Positions 1 through 9,154 of a DNA stretch of 37,635 nucleotides are shown piece after piece (within the stretch, counting starts at the first letter, position 1; each line of letters starts with the position of its first letter). Origin of the DNA: Marinilabiliales bacterium (GTDB taxonomy: Bacteria; Bacteroidota; Bacteroidia; Bacteroidales; DTU049); contig PKSX01000116.1 in assembly GCA_002869435.1 (NCBI GenBank), forward strand, positions 1 through 37,635, given 5' to 3'. The notes under the pieces are model-generated. The model searched no databases. It was not told where the DNA came from and saw only the letters and a list, made by a program, of their open reading frames with translations. The translations under genes were made by a program, and so were the position numbers.

Positions 1-1
1 A

Positions 2-2470
2 ATTCTGGTAGTTCCTGGAACATACCAATTCAGAGTTGTTGTTTCCAGCGGTATTTGTCCAAGTGTAAATTCTACATCAGCAACTATTGTTGTTGATCCC
101 GCAACTGTTGCAGGTACGGTATCCGGACCTAATAGTAATATTTGTCTAGGATCAAGTACTGGCACAATGACTCTTTCTGGCCATACAGGATCAGTTCTGA
201 AATGGCAGGTTAGTGCAAATGGCGGAGCAACCTGGACTGATATTGCTAATACAACAACAACACTTTCTATCACTCCGGGAACATCTGGAACATATATGTT
301 CCGTGCTCAGGTTCAAAGTGGAGTATGTACATCAGCTTTCTCTGGAGCATTTACAGTAACTGTAGATGATCTGTCAGTTGGTGGTACACTTACCGGAAGT
401 AATACAATCTGTGCCGGAAGCAACACAGGAACCATGACTCTTACTGGATATGTTGGTGCGATTGTAAAATGGCAGCGCAGCGATGATGGCGGATCAACAT
501 GGACCGACATTGTCAATACCTCAGCAACATACGATGAAGTACTTGCTACTGCAGGCACCTATATCTATCGTGTTGAAGTGAGTAATGGAACATGTGCTTC
601 ATCATTCTCTTCAACTGTGAGTATTGTTGTAGATCCTCTGTCAGTTGGTGGTGCAGTTGCCGGAACCAACACACAGATTTGCCTTGGAGATCCTACCGGA
701 ACAATGACCCTGAGTGGTTACACCGGAACGATTGTAAAATGGCAGAAACGTGTCGATGGTGGTGCATGGACTGATATTGCAAATACTACAAACACCTATG
801 GCGAAGTTCCTGTAAGTGCAGGTACATGGGATTACCGCGTTGAAGTTCAGAGTGGTTCTTGTGGATCAGCATTTGCAACTGAATTTACTGTAGTTGTAGA
901 TCCTCTCTCAGTTGGAGGCGACCTTAGTGGTACAACAACTCTTTGTGCTGGAAACAATACCGGAACTATGACCTTAACATCATACACGGGTGCTATTGTT
1001 GAATGGCAACGTAGTGATAATGGTGGTTCAACATGGACCAGTATTGCGAATACTTCAGCTACCTATGATGAAATAATACCTGCAGCTGGTACATACCTAT
1101 ATAGGGTTGTAGTTACCAGTGGTGTTTGTTCATCATCATACTCTGATACATTAGTAATTGTTGTTGATCCTGTTACTGTTCCTGGAGTAATCACCGGAAA
1201 CAATATCAGCATTTGTGCTGGTACCAGCAGCGGAAACATGACACTTGGTGGATATACCGGAGCTATTTTGAAATGGCAGAAGCGTGTTGACATGGGTGCA
1301 TGGACTGATATCACTAATACTACTGATACTATGGAAGAAGTGATAGCCACTCCCGGAACTTGGGATTATAGAGCAATTGTACAAAGTGGTACATGTGATC
1401 TTGATTCTTCGGATTACGTAAGTATCCTTGTTTCTGAGGCAAGTAACGGTGGTACATTATCCGGAGGAAATGACATATGTGCAAGCGGATCTACCGGTAC
1501 AATGACCGTTCTTGGTTATGTTGGATCTGTAACTAAGTGGCAGTATAGCTACAATAGTGGTGCCTGGGCCGATATCGCAAATATCACAGATACACTTGAA
1601 GAAGTTCTGTCAACATCAGGTACATATGACTATAGAGTAGTTGTTCAAAGTGGAGCTTGTGCTGAAGCTTATTCCAACGAAGTGAACCTCGAAGTATTCG
1701 AAAACTCTGTTGGTGGATCCCTCAGTATTGTTGATTCAGTTATCTGTGAAGGCGAAACTACAGATCTTATTGTTCTGAGTTCATTCACCGGAACTATCAA
1801 CAAATGGCAACGCAGAATAGATGGTGCTGCATGGACTGATCTTGCAAATACCACAGCAACATATTCTGAAATCGCTACTCCTGCAGGTCTCTACGAATAC
1901 AGGGTTGAAGTTCAAAATGGTATATGCACTGTTGCATATTCAGATACTGCACAGATAGATGTTCTGTCATATCCTGTTGCATCATTCTCTTATATCATTA
2001 ACGGACTCGTTGTTGACTTTACTAATACTTCTACCAATGCCACATCATATGATTGGAACTTTGGCGATGGTTCGGCGCACTCTAACTTAGTAGATCCGTC
2101 ACATACCTATCCAACCAGTAACACATATAATGTGATTCTGACTGCATATAATGACATCTGCTCACATGACACAAGTAGTTTAGTCGATGTTGTTGATGCT
2201 GTTATTGAATTAGACGATAATACATATTTGACTATGTTCCCGAATCCTTCTAATGGTGAATTCAATATTACTTATTATGGTACACCGACATCAGCATTTG
2301 AAATGCAGATTTTCGACATGACCGGTAGATTGATTCGCACTGAAGACCTCTCTTACATGACCTCAGGCAGTGTACACACTGTATCACTGGGAGCTGTAAA
2401 TGCAGGATTCTACAATGTGAGATTCACTTTCGAAGATAATGTGTTCAATCAGATTATGGTTATTGAATAA
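2..2470 (+). CDS. Large secreted protein, 5'-truncated by the window, with tandem Ig-like repeats, a PKD domain and a T9SS type A C-terminal sorting domain
   Basis: Frame is open to the window start (ILVVPGTYQFRVVV... upstream of the listed ORF). Repeats of about 88 aa of the type SVGG.L.G...IC.G...GTMTL.GY.G.I.KWQ...D.GG.WTDI.NT...Y.E....AGTY.YRVEVQSG.C. Then a PKD-like YDWNFGDGSAHSNLVDPSHTY and a C-term MFPNPSNGEFNITYYG...FNQIMVIE. Confidence 0.88.
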   Translation: MLVVPGTYQFRVVVSSGICPSVNSTSATIVVDPATVAGTVSGPNSNICLGSSTGTMTLSGHTGSVLKWQVSANGGATWTDIANTTTTLSITPGTSGTYMFRAQVQSGVCTSAFSGAFTVTVDDLSVGGTLTGSNTICAGSNTGTMTLTGYVGAIVKWQRSDDGGSTWTDIVNTSATYDEVLATAGTYIYRVEVSNGTCASSFSSTVSIVVDPLSVGGAVAGTNTQICLGDPTGTMTLSGYTGTIVKWQKRVDGGAWTDIANTTNTYGEVPVSAGTWDYRVEVQSGSCGSAFATEFTVVVDPLSVGGDLSGTTTLCAGNNTGTMTLTSYTGAIVEWQRSDNGGSTWTSIANTSATYDEIIPAAGTYLYRVVVTSGVCSSSYSDTLVIVVDPVTVPGVITGNNISICAGTSSGNMTLGGYTGAILKWQKRVDMGAWTDITNTTDTMEEVIATPGTWDYRAIVQSGTCDLDSSDYVSILVSEASNGGTLSGGNDICASGSTGTMTVLGYVGSVTKWQYSYNSGAWADIANITDTLEEVLSTSGTYDYRVVVQSGACAEAYSNEVNLEVFENSVGGSLSIVDSVICEGETTDLIVLSSFTGTINKWQRRIDGAAWTDLANTTATYSEIATPAGLYEYRVEVQNGICTVAYSDTAQIDVLSYPVASFSYIINGLVVDFTNTSTNATSYDWNFGDGSAHSNLVDPSHTYPTSNTYNVILTAYNDICSHDTSSLVDVVDAVIELDDNTYLTMFPNPSNGEFNITYYGTPTSAFEMQIFDMTGRLIRTEDLSYMTSGSVHTVSLGAVNAGFYNVRFTFEDNVFNQIMVIE
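107..1968 (+). repeat. Tandem coding repeat, about 264-267 nt per unit (Ig-like domains)
   Basis: SVGG-type unit starts recur near nt 373, 640, 904, 1171, 1438 and 1704, each followed by GTMTL and KWQ motifs. Confidence 0.8.
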
Positions 2471-2491
2471 TCTTCCTTAATATTCTAAATG

Positions 2492-2520
2492 AAAAGGGTT
2501 GCTTTGGCAACCCTTTTTTT
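2492..2520 (+). terminator. Intrinsic terminator
   Basis: AAAA-GGGTTGC-TTTG-GCAACCC-TTTTTTT, perfect 7-bp stem plus A/T tract, just after the T9SS gene stop. Confidence 0.9.
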
Positions 2521-2585
2521 ATGCTGTACACAACGATGCGATCTCGTCCATTTTTGCTAATTTCGCAGAAAATAAAAAGGGAAGA

Positions 2586-5500
2586 ATGGAATATAACCAC
2601 AATAGCATTGAAGCAAAATGGCAGAAGTATTGGGCGGAAAATCTAATATATTCTGTTATTGAGGATGAAACACGTGAGAAATACTATGTACTCGATATGT
2701 TTCCGTATCCTTCAGGAGCTGGCTTGCATGTTGGACATCCGCTTGGGTATATTGCCTCAGATATTTATAGCAGATATAAAAAACTGAAAGGCTACAATGT
2801 ATTACATCCAATGGGCTATGACGCATTTGGACTCCCTGCAGAGCAATATGCTATTGAAACAGGCCAACACCCGGCAATAACAACTGAAAAAAACATTGCA
2901 CGCTATCGTGAACAACTTGATAAACTAGGGTTTTCATTTGACTGGAGTCGTGAAGTTCGTACTTCAGACGCTAAATATTATAAGTGGACACAGTGGACCT
3001 TTATTCGTTTGTTTGAACATTGGTTCGATAATGATCTCCAAAAAGCTGTACCAATTTCTGTATTGCTTGAGAAATTTGAAAAGGAAGGTAACTACGGTAT
3101 AAATGCTGCAACTAGCATGGAAGAAGATTTTTCTGCCATAGCCTGGAAGGAAATGACAGAAGTGGAGAAATCTGATGTTTTGATGCATTACAGATTGGCA
3201 TATCTTGCTGATACTATGGTAAATTGGTGCCCGGCACTGGGGACTGTACTTGCAAATGATGAAGTAAGTGAGGGCTTTAGTGTACGTGGGGGTCATCCTG
3301 TGGAGAAGAAAAACATGAAGCAGTGGTCGTTGCGCATTACAGCATATTCTGATCGCCTGCTGGAAGGTCTTGATCGTATTGACTGGCCGGAAAACATAAA
3401 AGAAATTCAAAAAAACTGGATTGGGAAGAGCCGTGGTGCAATGCTAAAATTTGTTATTGCTCACGAACCTGAAAAAGAACTTGAGATTTTTACTACTCGT
3501 CCTGACACAATATATGGGGTTACTTTTATGTCGGTAGCTCCTGAACACCCATACATTGGTTTATTGACAACAGAAGAACAAAAATCTGAGGTTGATAAAT
3601 ATGTCAAGCATGCTTTGAACAGAAGTGAGCGAGACAGGATTAGCGATGCCAAAAACATAAGTGGCGTTTTTACAGGTTCCTATGCCATAAATCCCTTTCG
3701 CGGAAAAGCAGTTCCTGTTTGGGTTGCTGATTATGTACTCGGCGGATATGGAACAGGCGCTGTTATGGCTGTCCCCGGGCACGATAGCCGTGATCATGCC
3801 TTTGCAAAACACTTTGGGTTACCAATTATTGAAGTAATTAAGGGAGGAAACGTTGAAGAGGAAGCATATGAATCGAAAGAAGGAGTTTGTATAAATAGCG
3901 GTCATTTTGACGGGCTTTTAGTGCCTGAAGCCATTGAAGCCATGACAAAATATGCTGAGGAAAATGGTTTTGGTGTATCTACAATTAATTACCGTCTTCG
4001 TGATGCTATTTTTAGTCGTCAACGCTATTGGGGAGAACCTTTCCCGGTTTATTATAAAAATGGTATTCCTTTCGTGCTAAGCGATGATGAACTCCCGCTT
4101 AATCTACCGGAAGTAGATAAATATCTTCCAACTGAAGACGGAGATCCACCCCTTGCAAGAGCGAGAGACTGGAAATATAAAGGCGAATTTGAATATGAGC
4201 ATAGCACGATGCCTGGTTTTGCGGGCTCAAGCGCATATTATTTTCGATATATGGATCCGCACAACGAAAATGAATACTTTTCGAAAGATGCGGTAAACTA
4301 CTGGAAATCTGTTGATTTTTATGTAGGTGGTGCTGAACATGCTACCGGACACCTCATTTATGCACGTTTTTGGAATAAATTTCTTTTTGATCTGGGGCTG
4401 ACTCCTGAAGATGAGCCGTTTAAAAAAATGATCAATCAGGGTATGATTCAGGGTCGTAGCAATTTTGTATACAGAGTGAAGCCTGAAAACATGGCTGAGT
4501 ATGTTCTTTGGGAAATGATTCGTGGAAAACAAACAGGTGTTGAATTTAAACAAAACTTTAAAGAAGGTCACCGCAGATTTGATTTTTACTCGGAAGAAGC
4601 TAAAATAATTATTGAAATAAAACGCCAGAAATCACTTGAAAAACTGGCTATTCCATATGAAGAATACGCTAAGGAACACAACTATAAAATTATTCTTTTT
4701 AATATAGTTGATGTGATTTTGCACACCGATAAAGTTTTAAAGCGCATTAAAAAAGCAGTGGCCGGAGAAAATGTTCCTGTTCTTGATGAGATAGAGACCT
4801 GGGAAGAGGTTCCAATCTTTGTTTCTGCAAATATTTCTGGCAGAGAAGAATTTGCCTATCCAATACACGTGGATATTAATCTTGTTGATTCAGACATTCT
4901 TAATATTGATTCATTTAGGAACTGGCGGCCAGAATACGAGAATGCTCGCTTCATTCTTGAAGGAGAAAAATATGTGTGCGGACATGAGGTTGAGAAAATG
5001 TCGAAATCAAAGTACAATGTTCAGAATCCGGATGATCTGGTAGAAAAATATGGCGCCGATACTTTGCGTATGTATGAAATGTTTCTTGGTCCAATTGAAC
5101 AATCAAAACCCTGGGATACCAAAGGTATAGAAGGGGTGTATCGCTTCCTTAAGAAATTCTGGCGTTTATATTACGATCATGAAAAACTGATTGTAAATGA
5201 AGATCAAGCCAACGAGGCTGAGCTTAAAGTTTTGCATAAGTGTATCAAAAAGGTAGATGAAGATATTGAACGTTTTTCTCTCAACACCTGCATAAGCTCT
5301 TTTATGATTGCCACAAATGAACTTCATGATTTGAAATGCCATAAACGTGAAATTCTGGAACCTCTGGTAATTACGCTTTCATCATTTGCACCACATATTA
5401 CTGAAGAGCTCTGGAGTGCACTTGGTCATGAAGTTAGTATTAGCAAGGCGGAATTTCCAAAGTATAATGAAGAATATCTGAAAGAATCATCCATAATCTA

Positions 5501-5675
5501 CCCTGTATCATTCAACGGTAAGCGCCGTTTTGAACTATCCCTTCCGGCAGATGCCTCTAAAGAAGATGTGGAAAAAATGGTGCTCGAAGCCGAAGAATCT
5601 GCCAAATGGCTGGATGGTAAAACACCAAAGAAAGTTATTGTTGTGCCCGGGAAAATTGTGAATATTGTAATCTAA
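2586..5675 (+). CDS. leuS: Leucyl-tRNA synthetase with an internal DUF559-like nuclease domain insertion
   Basis: Start taken as [16 protein letters not shown] because the listed ORF start at 2499 lies inside the upstream terminator. HIGH-like [21 protein letters not shown], and [35 protein letters not shown] are typical of bacteroidete LeuRS. Extra residues lie between SNFVYRV and FVSANI. Confidence 0.96.
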   Translation: MEYNHNSIEAKWQKYWAENLIYSVIEDETREKYYVLDMFPYPSGAGLHVGHPLGYIASDIYSRYKKLKGYNVLHPMGYDAFGLPAEQYAIETGQHPAITTEKNIARYREQLDKLGFSFDWSREVRTSDAKYYKWTQWTFIRLFEHWFDNDLQKAVPISVLLEKFEKEGNYGINAATSMEEDFSAIAWKEMTEVEKSDVLMHYRLAYLADTMVNWCPALGTVLANDEVSEGFSVRGGHPVEKKNMKQWSLRITAYSDRLLEGLDRIDWPENIKEIQKNWIGKSRGAMLKFVIAHEPEKELEIFTTRPDTIYGVTFMSVAPEHPYIGLLTTEEQKSEVDKYVKHALNRSERDRISDAKNISGVFTGSYAINPFRGKAVPVWVADYVLGGYGTGAVMAVPGHDSRDHAFAKHFGLPIIEVIKGGNVEEEAYESKEGVCINSGHFDGLLVPEAIEAMTKYAEENGFGVSTINYRLRDAIFSRQRYWGEPFPVYYKNGIPFVLSDDELPLNLPEVDKYLPTEDGDPPLARARDWKYKGEFEYEHSTMPGFAGSSAYYFRYMDPHNENEYFSKDAVNYWKSVDFYVGGAEHATGHLIYARFWNKFLFDLGLTPEDEPFKKMINQGMIQGRSNFVYRVKPENMAEYVLWEMIRGKQTGVEFKQNFKEGHRRFDFYSEEAKIIIEIKRQKSLEKLAIPYEEYAKEHNYKIILFNIVDVILHTDKVLKRIKKAVAGENVPVLDEIETWEEVPIFVSANISGREEFAYPIHVDINLVDSDILNIDSFRNWRPEYENARFILEGEKYVCGHEVEKMSKSKYNVQNPDDLVEKYGADTLRMYEMFLGPIEQSKPWDTKGIEGVYRFLKKFWRLYYDHEKLIVNEDQANEAELKVLHKCIKKVDEDIERFSLNTCISSFMIATNELHDLKCHKREILEPLVITLSSFAPHITEELWSALGHEVSISKAEFPKYNEEYLKESSIIYPVSFNGKRRFELSLPADASKEDVEKMVLEAEESAKWLDGKTPKKVIVVPGKIVNIVI
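4479..4800 (+). other. DUF559-like (PD-(D/E)XK/Vsr-like) domain embedded in leuS
   Basis: [48 protein letters not shown]...[35 protein letters not shown] follows the DUF559 pattern (LW..LR....G.KFRRQ...G.Y.VDFYC.E.KL.IE.DG......D..R...L...G..VLRF...EV......VL..I). The domain is absent from LeuRS as I know it. Confidence 0.75.
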
Positions 5676-5821
5676 TTGTCTTTTTCTTCAGGTTCTTTTT
5701 CAGAATCTTCTGTTTCATGTTCAGAAGACTCTCTCCACTTCGGCTCAAACCCATCCAGATAATCGAAATCTTCGTTCAGAGCGTAATTATAATTGTTCAA
5801 TATGACGTAAGGTTCACTCAT
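5672..5821 (-). CDS. Small acidic hypothetical protein (49 aa)
   Basis: [49 protein letters not shown]. Start overlaps the upstream gene stop in an ATGAGTGA 8-nt overlap, which suggests translational coupling. Its stop overlaps the leuS stop convergently. Not in the supplied ORF list (below 60 aa). Confidence 0.6.
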   Translation of the reverse strand: MSEPYVILNNYNYALNEDFDYLDGFEPKWRESSEHETEDSEKEPEEKDN

Positions 5822-6290
5822 TAATATATACCGAAGGGTCTGTGCCTAAACGGTAATAGGTTTTTCCGTTGATACAAATGGTTGTATATTCGAGATCTTC
5901 TTCAAAATAGGTAGAGAAACTGATTATGTATTTTCTCACATAGTCTTTACGGGTTTCAATTTTTAAATATTCGCCACCTTCAATATAAAAACCATTATAG
6001 CATGAAGTTACATCCTCTTTAATAGTTCCCCCAATAATAATATTAATTTCTCTAATATATAAAAAAACAGAGTCACCTTCAACCGAATACACACCGGAAA
6101 ATGACTGTAGACGCTGGTCGCAATCCATGGAATTTGTCGAATATGTAAAATTCATATTATCGTAAAAGGCATAATATTCACCGTAACCACTTCCAACATG
6201 AGGGGAATCGTGCCAAAAACCCTGAATATCTTTTTGGGCAAAACTCAGAAAAGAAATAGAGAGTAGTGCAAATAAGAGAAAAGCGCGCAT
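5814..6290 (-). CDS. Secreted hypothetical protein with signal peptide (158 aa)
   Basis: N-term MRAFLLFALLSISFLSFAQ signal peptide. The remainder (KDIQGFWHDSP...) has a lipocalin-like feel with no firm family. Confidence 0.7.
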   Translation of the reverse strand: MRAFLLFALLSISFLSFAQKDIQGFWHDSPHVGSGYGEYYAFYDNMNFTYSTNSMDCDQRLQSFSGVYSVEGDSVFLYIREINIIIGGTIKEDVTSCYNGFYIEGGEYLKIETRKDYVRKYIISFSTYFEEDLEYTTICINGKTYYRLGTDPSVYINE

Positions 6291-6293
6291 TAT

Positions 6294-6683
6294 TTAGCCT
6301 CGTTTAAACTGTACCGGAATACTTAGTTTAACCCGAACTGCTTTTCCGTCTTTTTTACCGGGTTTCCATTTGGGCATCATTTTAATAAGACGAATAACTT
6401 CTTCGTCGCAACCATAGCCTAGACTTCGAACAATCTCAACATTTGAAATTGATCCGTTTTTCTCAACAATAAAAGAGGCAATTACAATACCTTCAACTTT
6501 TGCATCGAGTGCTGTTCTGGGATAAGATAAGTTACTTTTGATATAATCACCAAGGCCCTGTTGTCCTGTAGGAAACTCGGGCATCTGATCAACTACAACA
6601 AAGAAAGGCTCTTCATCCTGAGCCTGAACACCTTGAAAAGCAAAGGTGCAAAGAAACGCTGTTAACAAAAATAAATGTTTCAT
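6294..6683 (-). CDS. TonB C-terminal domain secreted protein (energy transducer TonB family)
   Basis: Start taken as MKHLFLLTAFLCTFAFQGVQAQ. The TonB C-term pattern YP..A....EG.V...F.VEKNGSISNVEIVRSLG.G.DEE.IR.I..MPKWKPGK..GK.VRVK..IPVQF is clear. Confidence 0.9.
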   Translation of the reverse strand: MKHLFLLTAFLCTFAFQGVQAQDEEPFFVVVDQMPEFPTGQQGLGDYIKSNLSYPRTALDAKVEGIVIASFIVEKNGSISNVEIVRSLGYGCDEEVIRLIKMMPKWKPGKKDGKAVRVKLSIPVQFKRG

Positions 6684-6698
6684 TGTGACACGTTTTAG

Positions 6699-6706
6699 CA
6701 AATTTA
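6699..6706 (-). promoter_or_regulatory. Candidate Bacteroidota -7 box (TAAATTTG)
   Basis: Exact TAnnTTTG match upstream of the TonB-family gene. No clean -33 TTG was seen. Confidence 0.4.
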
Positions 6707-6735
6707 CTAATTTAATCGGAAAAATTGTGCCATAA

Positions 6736-8034
6736 ATGATAATTTCGGAAGAATTTGTGCATTTTATTTGGGAAAAGCAACTTGCAGGGCGCTTTTTCAC
6801 GCTGAAATCTGGTGAAAAATGCGAAATTCAGCATCCGGGCCGTGGTGAAAATCGTGATGGGCCTGATTTTGAAGACGCCAGAATAATTATCGACGGTATT
6901 TTGCTTGCCGGACAGGTGGAGATTCATCTCAAATCTTCTGATTGGTACAGGCATCAACACCATAAAGATGAAGCATATGAAAAAGTCATTCTACATGTAG
7001 TGCTTAATTATGACAAGGCTGTATTTGATATAAATAAACGCGAAATTCCTGTGCTGGAACTTTGTGAAGATCAGGTTTTGAAGTGGAAAGAAACCTATGA
7101 GGCCGTTCGCCTGAAACTGGACTCACCTTTTATTTGTGCGGAGTATTTGAAAAAGCTTCCAAAAGAATTTATTCATAAAACACTGTGTGTAAAAGGAGAA
7201 GAACGGCTTGCGAAAAAAGCCGAATATATTAAAACACTGCATCAAAAACTTAATCAAAACTGGGATGCTGTTCTGTATCAAGTTCTAATGCGGGCTTTTG
7301 GTTTGAATAAAAATATCGAAGCCATGGAGATGCTTGCAGACTCTTTACCATGGAACATACTTGCCAGAGAAAAAGAAAATCTACTGCCTCTCGAAGCATT
7401 ATTATTAGGACAGGCTGGCATGCTCAACAAACCGCTTAATCACGATTACTTCAAAAAACTTCAGCAAGAGTATTCTTATTTGAAACATAAGCACAAAATA
7501 CAATCCGTATCAAAAAACGTTTGGAAATATTCTCCGGTTCGTCCTCCTGCTATGCCTGATTTACGATTGGCTCAAATTGCTGCATTTTTTCATTCTGTAC
7601 AGTCAATTACAGGTGCTGTACTGAGTTTAGAAACAAAAGAAGATGCTTATGATCTCTTCAATACGAAAGTTTCTGTTTTTTGGACTGATCATTACACTTT
7701 GAACGGGAAAGAGAAAATACACAAGAATACGAAACCGGGAAAATCATTTCTCGATCTTATAACTATCAACACCATCGCCCCATTTATGTTGGCCTGGGCG
7801 GATATCACTTTTCAGGATCGGTATAAATATCAGGCTTTAAGTTTGCTGCAAAATATCGGATCGGAAAAGAATAAAATAATTGCTACATTTGTAGAGGAGC
7901 TGAAGGATAAGCCTGCATCGGCATTGGAGAGCCAGGGGTTGATTGAATTGTTTTACAGTCTTTGCTCTTCAAAAAATTGCCTAAAATGCCCCTTTATGAA
8001 AGAATTAATGCAAACACGAAACCAAAATGAGTAA
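6736..8034 (+). CDS. DUF2851 family protein
   Basis: MIISEEFVHFIWEKQL...HPGRGENRDGPDFEDARIIIDGILLAGQVEIHLKSSDWYRHQHHKDEAYEKVILHVVLNYD matches the DUF2851 pattern. Confidence 0.88.
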   Translation: MIISEEFVHFIWEKQLAGRFFTLKSGEKCEIQHPGRGENRDGPDFEDARIIIDGILLAGQVEIHLKSSDWYRHQHHKDEAYEKVILHVVLNYDKAVFDINKREIPVLELCEDQVLKWKETYEAVRLKLDSPFICAEYLKKLPKEFIHKTLCVKGEERLAKKAEYIKTLHQKLNQNWDAVLYQVLMRAFGLNKNIEAMEMLADSLPWNILAREKENLLPLEALLLGQAGMLNKPLNHDYFKKLQQEYSYLKHKHKIQSVSKNVWKYSPVRPPAMPDLRLAQIAAFFHSVQSITGAVLSLETKEDAYDLFNTKVSVFWTDHYTLNGKEKIHKNTKPGKSFLDLITINTIAPFMLAWADITFQDRYKYQALSLLQNIGSEKNKIIATFVEELKDKPASALESQGLIELFYSLCSSKNCLKCPFMKELMQTRNQNE

Positions 8035-9049
8035 TCCGAGACATCATTTGAGAAATATGAATATTCTGGCTTTTGTGCTGGTGTTTTTCATCATTGCATC
8101 TGGTGTAGTAGGGTATATGCTCATTGAGAATTTTTCATTTCTTGAAGCTTTATACATGACCATCATTACTATTGGTACCGTAGGTTTCAAGGAGGTGCAT
8201 ACTTTGTCGGAAGGCGGGATGATCTTTACGGTAATTCTCATTGTTTTTAGTCTCGGCATTTTTGCATATGCATTGAGTTTAATAGCCAGCAATGTAATTG
8301 AAGGGCATTTGTCAAGGTTGATTTTTGGCTACAGAATAAAAACCAAGTTGAAAAAGATGGAAAACCATGTCATTATTTGCGGTTTTGGCCGTAATGGGAA
8401 ACAAGCCGTTCACGATTTGAAAAATTCAAATCAGAAAGTGGTGATTATTGATAGTAAGGAAGAAGTTCTGAAAGAAATTGACCAGCTTGGATATGCATAT
8501 ATTTATGGCGATGCTACCGAGGAAGACACTCTGATTCGGGCCGGTATTATGAAGGCAAAAGCTATCATTTCAACTTTTCCGAATGACGCTGACAATTTAT
8601 ATGTTTCACTTACGGCAAAATCGCTCAATAATAGAATTGAAGTGATAAGCCGTGCCTCAAGCGAAACCTCTGAAAAGAAACTGAAGCTCGCCGGAATTGA
8701 TCATATTATTACACCTGAAAAAGTGGGAGGCACCCGAATGGCTATGCTCGTAATGCATCCCGATTTAGTGGAATTCCTTCAGGCTATAGCTATCGACGGA
8801 CACGACGAACATAATCTTATAGAATTGCAATGCGATAATCTGCCGGATGAGATGAAACATGTAAGTATAGGCGATTTACAAGTGCGAAAACTCAGTGGTG
8901 CAAATATTATTGGTATAAAGCGCGAAGATGGCACATTCGATGTGAATCCGTCGCCGGATACATTGATAAAAGCCGGAACCAAACTCTTCGTCCTCGGCAC
9001 ACCCGACCAGATAAAGAAAATGGAATCGATTTATAAAGGTGCAGTTTAG
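8027..9049 (+). CDS. Potassium channel protein with a two-TM pore and RCK (TrkA-N/TrkA-C) domains
   Basis: Pore segment EALYMTIITIGTVGFKEVHTL. Rossmann VIICGFGRNGKQAVHDL..SNQKVVIIDS. C-term TrkA-C-like region. Overlaps the DUF2851 stop by 8 nt (ATGAGTAA). Confidence 0.9.
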   Translation: MSNPRHHLRNMNILAFVLVFFIIASGVVGYMLIENFSFLEALYMTIITIGTVGFKEVHTLSEGGMIFTVILIVFSLGIFAYALSLIASNVIEGHLSRLIFGYRIKTKLKKMENHVIICGFGRNGKQAVHDLKNSNQKVVIIDSKEEVLKEIDQLGYAYIYGDATEEDTLIRAGIMKAKAIISTFPNDADNLYVSLTAKSLNNRIEVISRASSETSEKKLKLAGIDHIITPEKVGGTRMAMLVMHPDLVEFLQAIAIDGHDEHNLIELQCDNLPDEMKHVSIGDLQVRKLSGANIIGIKREDGTFDVNPSPDTLIKAGTKLFVLGTPDQIKKMESIYKGAV

Positions 9050-9154
9050 TTTTTGCTTCAAAATTTTCCCATCCGTAAAAAAACCATTAAATTCGCCCAT
9101 ATTATCTTAGGTAATTACTATTTCGACGATTAGAAATAGAAAATAGAAAGAACT

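Noticed and set aside
107-1968. Regular repeats as a possible CRISPR array
   Set aside because: The period is about 264 nt, in frame, and encodes Ig-like domains. It is not short repeats with unique spacers, and no cas genes are present.
2499-2585. Listed 29-aa N-terminal extension of LeuRS
   Set aside because: The extension begins inside a strong terminator hairpin and has no LeuRS similarity. The start at 2586 gives a normal N-terminus.
2964-3410. Antisense ORFs such as 2964-3410, 4227-4571, 12320-12847 and 29807-30163
   Set aside because: They lie opposite strongly supported genes and their translations lack recognisable domains or signal features. They are best explained as shadow ORFs.
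4479-4800. Insertion in leuS as an intein or frameshift artefact
   Set aside because: No intein junction motifs, and the frame and all flanking LeuRS motifs are intact. The insert has its own coherent DUF559-like pattern.
9118-9139. CTATTTC-GACGATTA-GAAATAG inverted repeat upstream of the NSS transporter
   Set aside because: Only a 7-bp AT-rich stem. Could be an operator, but it is too weak to assert without comparative data.
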